From Candidatus Thiothrix anitrata (GTDB taxonomy: Bacteria; Pseudomonadota; Gammaproteobacteria; Thiotrichales; Thiotrichaceae), in assembly GCF_017901155.1 (NCBI RefSeq), contig NZ_CP072800.1, positions 1,639,283-1,703,282 on the forward strand: 64,000 nucleotides of DNA, read 5' to 3'. A program made the translations under genes and the position numbers. The notes below the pieces were generated by a model that searched no databases, was not told the origin of the DNA, and worked only from the letters and a program-made list of their open reading frames with translations. Below, in pieces: positions 60,312 to 64,000 of this stretch; the stretch's first letter is position 1, and each line of letters starts with the position of its first letter.

Positions 60312-60695
60312 CTAGCCTGCTTTTACCCATTGCCAAGTGGCAATACCCGCAATGGTCATCAACAAAGAACCCATGACGTGCATACCAATCGCACTGATGG
60401 CGACCAGCATCCGCCCTTGCTGTAGCAATGTGACAACTTCTACCGAAAACGTCGAGAAGGTGGTTAACCCACCACAAAAACCCGTGATAATCAGTAGCCG
60501 CCATTCGGGTGATAACCCCGGTGTTTGCGCGAAATACGCCACCGCCAGCCCCACGATATAACCGCCGAGCAAATTTGCCCCCAATGTGCCCATTGGTATT
60601 GCAGGGAACAGGGCGTTTAATTTGAGTCCTAAACCCCAGCGCAACACCGCCCCACAGCTTGCACCAATCGCAATAGCAAGAATCGTCTTAATCAT
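60312..60695 (-). CDS. crcB: Fluoride ion channel CrcB/Fluc
   Basis: 127 residues, four membrane helices. [32 protein letters not shown] (conserved Asn) and [15 protein letters not shown] are the Fluc signatures. Exports F- in a dual-topology dimer. No fluoride riboswitch motif was noticed upstream. Confidence 0.93.
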   Translation of the reverse strand: MIKTILAIAIGASCGAVLRWGLGLKLNALFPAIPMGTLGANLLGGYIVGLAVAYFAQTPGLSPEWRLLIITGFCGGLTTFSTFSVEVVTLLQQGRMLVAISAIGMHVMGSLLMTIAGIATWQWVKAG

Positions 60696-60737
60696 GCGCT
60701 TAGTGTAATGGACGGCGTGCGCGAACGCACCTTCCGT

Positions 60738-61139
60738 TTAGACGCGTGCTCTTGGGGAGTTTTCTTGTTGGGTTTCTGGCTGTGGCAGGTCAAAAGCTGG
60801 CATTTCCTCGTCAACAGGAGCTTGCTTTGGTTCTGATTTGGAATCATTTTTAGAGCGGATACTGGGAGTCAAATAGCCTGCCAGTGCCCCCATCGCCGCA
60901 GAACCGATGGATAACAAACCGGCTGGAATTTCCGGGCTGCTACTGACAAACGGATAGAGAACCGCACCGAGTGCGACGGCTCCCAATACCCACACAATGG
61001 TGCGAAAAACCCAGCGGTCTTCTTCGGGTGGGCGCAGCTTGCGCACTTCGTTGAGTAAAATTTTCTTTTGCAGAATGTTAAGTTTTTCATCTTTAATGAT
61101 GAGTTTAAAAAGTTCATCGACATCTGTTTTGGAGCGCAT
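60738..61139 (-). CDS. Membrane hypothetical protein
   Basis: 133 residues. Helical N-terminus (DELFKLIIKDEKLNILQKKI), two membrane helices (about 45-65 and 72-92) and an acidic, Pro/Gln-rich tail. No family recognised. Confidence 0.6.
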   Translation of the reverse strand: MRSKTDVDELFKLIIKDEKLNILQKKILLNEVRKLRPPEEDRWVFRTIVWVLGAVALGAVLYPFVSSSPEIPAGLLSIGSAAMGALAGYLTPSIRSKNDSKSEPKQAPVDEEMPAFDLPQPETQQENSPRARV

Positions 61140-61217
61140 CGCCGTTTCCTCGCATGAGTTATATCTACCCTTAAGTATAGGTGAGTTACCCCAGCAAGGG
61201 GCAAAACGGGCGATTAT

Positions 61218-62384
61218 TTAGATGAACGGCGCATCTTCCTCTTCGGTCTTTTTCGGCTCTAAGCTCAGGCTTGCCATGAAATCGTGCGGTGCGGAATCAT
61301 TAGCATCATTGCGTTTGGGTTGTAACCCCGCGGTAAGGTTGATCTTGAGTTTGAGGTTGCTGGCGGAATCGGCATTGCGTAAGGCTTCTTCGAGACTGAT
61401 GCGCCCGCCGCTGTAGAGTTTGTAAAGGTGGCCGTCAAAGGTTTGCATCCCCTGTTCGGCGGACTTTTCCATGATTTCTTTAATGGCGTGAATGTCGCCT
61501 TTCATAATCAAGTCGCGGATCATCGGTGTGCCGAGCAGAATTTCAATCGCCGCCACGCGCTTGCCGTCGATGGTTGGAATCAGGCGTTGCGACACAAAGG
61601 CTTTAAGATTAAGGGATAAATCCATCAGTAGTTGGTGGCGACGTTCTTCCGGGAAGAAGTTGATAATGCGGTCAAGTGCTTGATTCGCGCTGTTGGCGTG
61701 TAGGGTGGAAAGGCACAAATGCCCGGTTTCGGCGAAAGCGAGGGCGTGTTCCATAGTCTCGCGGCTGCGGATTTCGCCAATCAGGATCACATCGGGAGCT
61801 TGACGTAGGGTGTTTTTGAGCGCGTCTTCGTAGCTGTCGGTGTCTACGCCGACTTCGCGCTGATTAACAATGGAGCGTTTATGCGGGTGAATGTATTCAA
61901 TCGGGTCTTCGATGGTGATGATATGCCCATCGGCATTGCGATTGCGGTGGTCAATTAACGCAGCGAGTGAGGTGGATTTGCCCGAACCCGTGCCGCCCAC
62001 GAACAAAATCAGCCCACGCTTTTCCATAATGACGTTTTTCAGAATGTCGGGTAAACCCAGTTGATCGGCATTCGGAATCTCGGTTTTAATATTACGGATC
62101 ACCATCGCAATGTGGTGGCGTTGCTTGAAAATATTGACGCGAAACCGACCAATGCCTTCTTCACTGATCGCCAGATTCATTTCGGGTTTGTGCGCAAATT
62201 GTTGCTGTTGCTCTTTATCCATGAGCGCGTAAGCCATGTCATGCAGCAATTCGGGGGTCATTTTGATTTTGTCGAGAGCTTTCAAACTGCCTTGAAACTT
62301 TCCGGCAGGCGGCGCGTCCACGGTCAAATACAGGTCAGAACCATCGCGTGCAGCGAGGATGCGCAGGTAATCTTTCAGTACCAT
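61218..62384 (-). CDS. pilU: Twitching motility ATPase PilU
   Basis: 388 residues from ATG 62384 (RBS AAGGAT). P-loop FVGGTGSGKSTSL (about 130), Asp box ITIEDPIEYIH, Walker B DVILIGEIRSRETMEHAL and His box HLCLSTLHANSANQAL mark a PilT/PilU retraction ATPase. The long C-terminal tail and the MVLKDYLRILAARDGSDLYL start fit PilU better than PilT. pilT is not in the window. Confidence 0.88.
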   Translation of the reverse strand: MVLKDYLRILAARDGSDLYLTVDAPPAGKFQGSLKALDKIKMTPELLHDMAYALMDKEQQQQFAHKPEMNLAISEEGIGRFRVNIFKQRHHIAMVIRNIKTEIPNADQLGLPDILKNVIMEKRGLILFVGGTGSGKSTSLAALIDHRNRNADGHIITIEDPIEYIHPHKRSIVNQREVGVDTDSYEDALKNTLRQAPDVILIGEIRSRETMEHALAFAETGHLCLSTLHANSANQALDRIINFFPEERRHQLLMDLSLNLKAFVSQRLIPTIDGKRVAAIEILLGTPMIRDLIMKGDIHAIKEIMEKSAEQGMQTFDGHLYKLYSGGRISLEEALRNADSASNLKLKINLTAGLQPKRNDANDSAPHDFMASLSLEPKKTEEEDAPFI

Positions 62385-62489
62385 GAGGTATCCTTTATTG
62401 TTATTGATTGTCTGAGTGCATTGTAGCAATAAAATCCGCGTAAGGGGATGCTATGCTAGACAGGTTAGTAATGCGATGGAGTGAGCGAT

Positions 62490-63335
62490 ATGAAAAAGAC
62501 AATGTTAGCAGCCAGCTTGTGTTTGGCGAGTGGTTTGGTGTGGGCGGAAGGCGAATTGCAGGAGCAAGCCGCGTTTCCTTTCACGACTGTGGTTGCACCG
62601 TCCACCAAAGTGACGCTTGAGCTGGACAAAAACACCGTAAAAGCGACCTTGCCCGGTTGGGACGAGCAGGTGTTATTTGACATTGAGCCGTTGGAAGGCG
62701 AAGAGGCAGGGCGTTACCCTGTCGCACAAGTCGGCGATTTTAACTTCGACGAAATGCAGGATATAGCGATTCAGGACGGCATCGGTTACGGCGGGGTCAA
62801 TGTGTTTTACCGCGTATTCTTGTGGGATGACAAGGCTAACAAGCTCAAAGAATTTGCAACACCCATCAGTAATCCGGTGTTGGATGGCGAAAAACAAACG
62901 CTAGTTTCCGCACAGCGCAGCGGCCCGTTGTGGTACAGCACCGAATTCCGCGCTGAAAAGGGTAAATTATACGCGGCGATGGATACCGAAATGATCCCCT
63001 TCGGTGACGCGGTATTGGATTACGTCGTCTTTAAAAATGCAGCGGGTAAGGTCACTGGCACGAAAATCGTCGGTGAATCTAGCGACGATCAATCGGTTGA
63101 TTACGCCAAAGCAGCTTCCGCCACTGCCACGATTCAAGTGGATAAAGCACCGTTGTACGACAAACCCGATAGCGCGGCAAAAACCAAAATGTACGTGATT
63201 AAGGGCGACAAAGTGACCTTGTTGGACTGGAAAGCCAAAGAGGGTGGTTTTGGTGAAGGTTGGTTTTTAATCCGTTATCAAGGCAAAAAAGTCATTGAAA
63301 AGTGGCTTGAAAGCAGCAGTCTGAGTCAAGGTTAA
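62490..63335 (+). CDS. Secreted protein with SH3-like C-terminus
   Basis: 281 residues from ATG 62490 (RBS GGAG). Signal peptide (MLAASLCLASGLVWA). A beta-propeller-like segment PVAQVGDFNFDEMQDIAIQD resembles FG-GAP/XAC2610-type proteins. The C-terminal APLYDKPDSAAKTKMYVIKG and LDWKAKEG have an SH3b look. Envelope-related role by inference. Confidence 0.65.
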   Translation: MKKTMLAASLCLASGLVWAEGELQEQAAFPFTTVVAPSTKVTLELDKNTVKATLPGWDEQVLFDIEPLEGEEAGRYPVAQVGDFNFDEMQDIAIQDGIGYGGVNVFYRVFLWDDKANKLKEFATPISNPVLDGEKQTLVSAQRSGPLWYSTEFRAEKGKLYAAMDTEMIPFGDAVLDYVVFKNAAGKVTGTKIVGESSDDQSVDYAKAASATATIQVDKAPLYDKPDSAAKTKMYVIKGDKVTLLDWKAKEGGFGEGWFLIRYQGKKVIEKWLESSSLSQG

Positions 63336-63338
63336 CCC

Positions 63339-64000
63339 ATGCGTTTAGATCAATTTGTCAGTCAAGCCAGCGGTATTCCCCGTTCCGAAACCCCTAAACT
63401 GATTCGGGCGGGGCGCGTAAGTGTTAATGGTGTGGCGGTGCGTAAAGCCTCCACCCACATCGACCCGACGGCGCAAGTGTTGTTCGACGCTGAGCCGTTA
63501 AGTTTACCAGGTGCGATTTACCTGATGTTGCACAAGCCCGCAGGGGTGATTAGTGCCACCGAAGACCCGTCACACCGCACCGTGCTGGATTTGATTGACC
63601 ACCCGCACCGCCACACTTTGCATGTGGTGGGGCGGCTCGACAAAGACACCACGGGCTTGTTGCTGATTACCAACGACGGCGAGTGGTCACATCGGTTGAT
63701 GTCGCCCAAACACCACGTTCCCAAAACTTATTTGGCAAGCTTGGCAGAGCCGTTGACGCAATCCGCCGCCCAACAATTACGCGATGGGGTGCAACTGCAC
63801 GGCGAAAAACATCTGACACAGCCCGCTACTGTTGAGGTTTTACCTGAGCAACAAGTACGGATTACGATCCACGAGGGTAAATACCATCAGGTGAAACGGA
63901 TGTTCGCAGCGGTGGGTAATCGTGTGGTGGCATTGCATCGCGAAAGCATCGGCGGGTTGCAGCTTGATCCGCAGCTTGCGGAAGGGGAGTGGCGGGTGTT
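63339..64000 (+). CDS. rsuA: 16S rRNA pseudouridine(516) synthase RsuA, 3'-truncated
   Basis: 220 codons present; the gene runs off the right edge. N-terminal S4 domain (MRLDQFVSQASGIPRSETPK), then the RsuA/RluB core HVVGRLDKDTTGLLLITNDG with catalytic Asp in GRLDKDT, and HEGKYHQVKRMFAAVGNRV. Makes pseudouridine 516 in 16S rRNA. Small gap (3 nt) after the preceding gene suggests an operon. Confidence 0.92.
   Translation, partial: MRLDQFVSQASGIPRSETPKLIRAGRVSVNGVAVRKASTHIDPTAQVLFDAEPLSLPGAIYLMLHKPAGVISATEDPSHRTVLDLIDHPHRHTLHVVGRLDKDTTGLLLITNDGEWSHRLMSPKHHVPKTYLASLAEPLTQSAAQQLRDGVQLHGEKHLTQPATVEVLPEQQVRITIHEGKYHQVKRMFAAVGNRVVALHRESIGGLQLDPQLAEGEWRV

Noticed and set aside
60650..60740. Fluoride riboswitch upstream of crcB
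   Set aside because: The short leader shows no recognisable fluoride-riboswitch pattern, and the gap to the next gene is only about 40 nt.

Overview
The window holds most of an integrative and conjugative element (ICE) that ends at a tRNA-Thr gene, followed by about 8 kb of ordinary chromosome. The chromosomal genes at 55.7-64 kb are a class I PHA synthase, TrmJ, an AGCS alanine/sodium symporter, a CrcB fluoride channel, PilU and RsuA. They point to a PHA-storing gammaproteobacterium with type IV pili. A Thiothrix-like member of the Thiotrichales would fit, but that is inference from gene content and no marker gene was compared.

Left part (1-19.3 kb, + strand): an F-type (MPF_F) mating-pair apparatus in a nearly unbroken operon of overlapping genes. 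The order is two TraN-like genes, a DsbA-like protein, a lytic transglycosylase, a lipoprotein, two almost identical pilin genes, traL, traE, traK, traB, a DsbC-N-only protein, traV, traC, a TrbI-like gene, an S26 peptidase, traF, traH, and traG fused to an M23 peptidase. traW, traU and trbC were not seen and may lie left of the window. An H-NS-like gene follows the operon.

Middle (20-37 kb): cargo comprising a secreted GH5 cellulase and a TetR regulator, then a serine resolvase. After that come an AAGGG-repeat region and the DNA-processing module: MobH relaxase (TraI), coupling ATPase TraD, a DUF4400 protein and a HerA-like ATPase. The 3' end of the HerA-like gene is duplicated around a small three-gene cassette. 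A GNAT/DUF1778 toxin-antitoxin (TA) module in this region has lost its toxin to an in-frame stop.

Accessory core (37-55.5 kb): this is the least familiar part. A minus-strand operon (37.1-43.7 kb) encodes a second HerA-like ATPase, a membrane-anchored peptidoglycan hydrolase with two enzymatic domains, several small membrane proteins, and a membrane coiled-coil protein with a C-terminal winged helix. Its head is a phage-type regulator facing an XRE repressor. The same promoter/operator recurs as a 97-bp perfect inverted copy 5.4 kb away. There it drives a plus-strand operon (49.3-53.4 kb) that ends in a replication-initiator-like gene with eight iteron-like repeats inside its coding region. 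Between the two operator copies lie a Sel1 protein and a packed TA cluster, partly decayed. A ProQ/FinO protein and a tyrosine integrase close the element next to tRNA-Thr.

My main proposal is that the two operons under one operator form a single regulated mobile module (replication plus envelope and DNA handling) nested in or fused to the ICE. The shared operator, the iterons and the domain motifs are read directly from sequence. The function of the module is inference.
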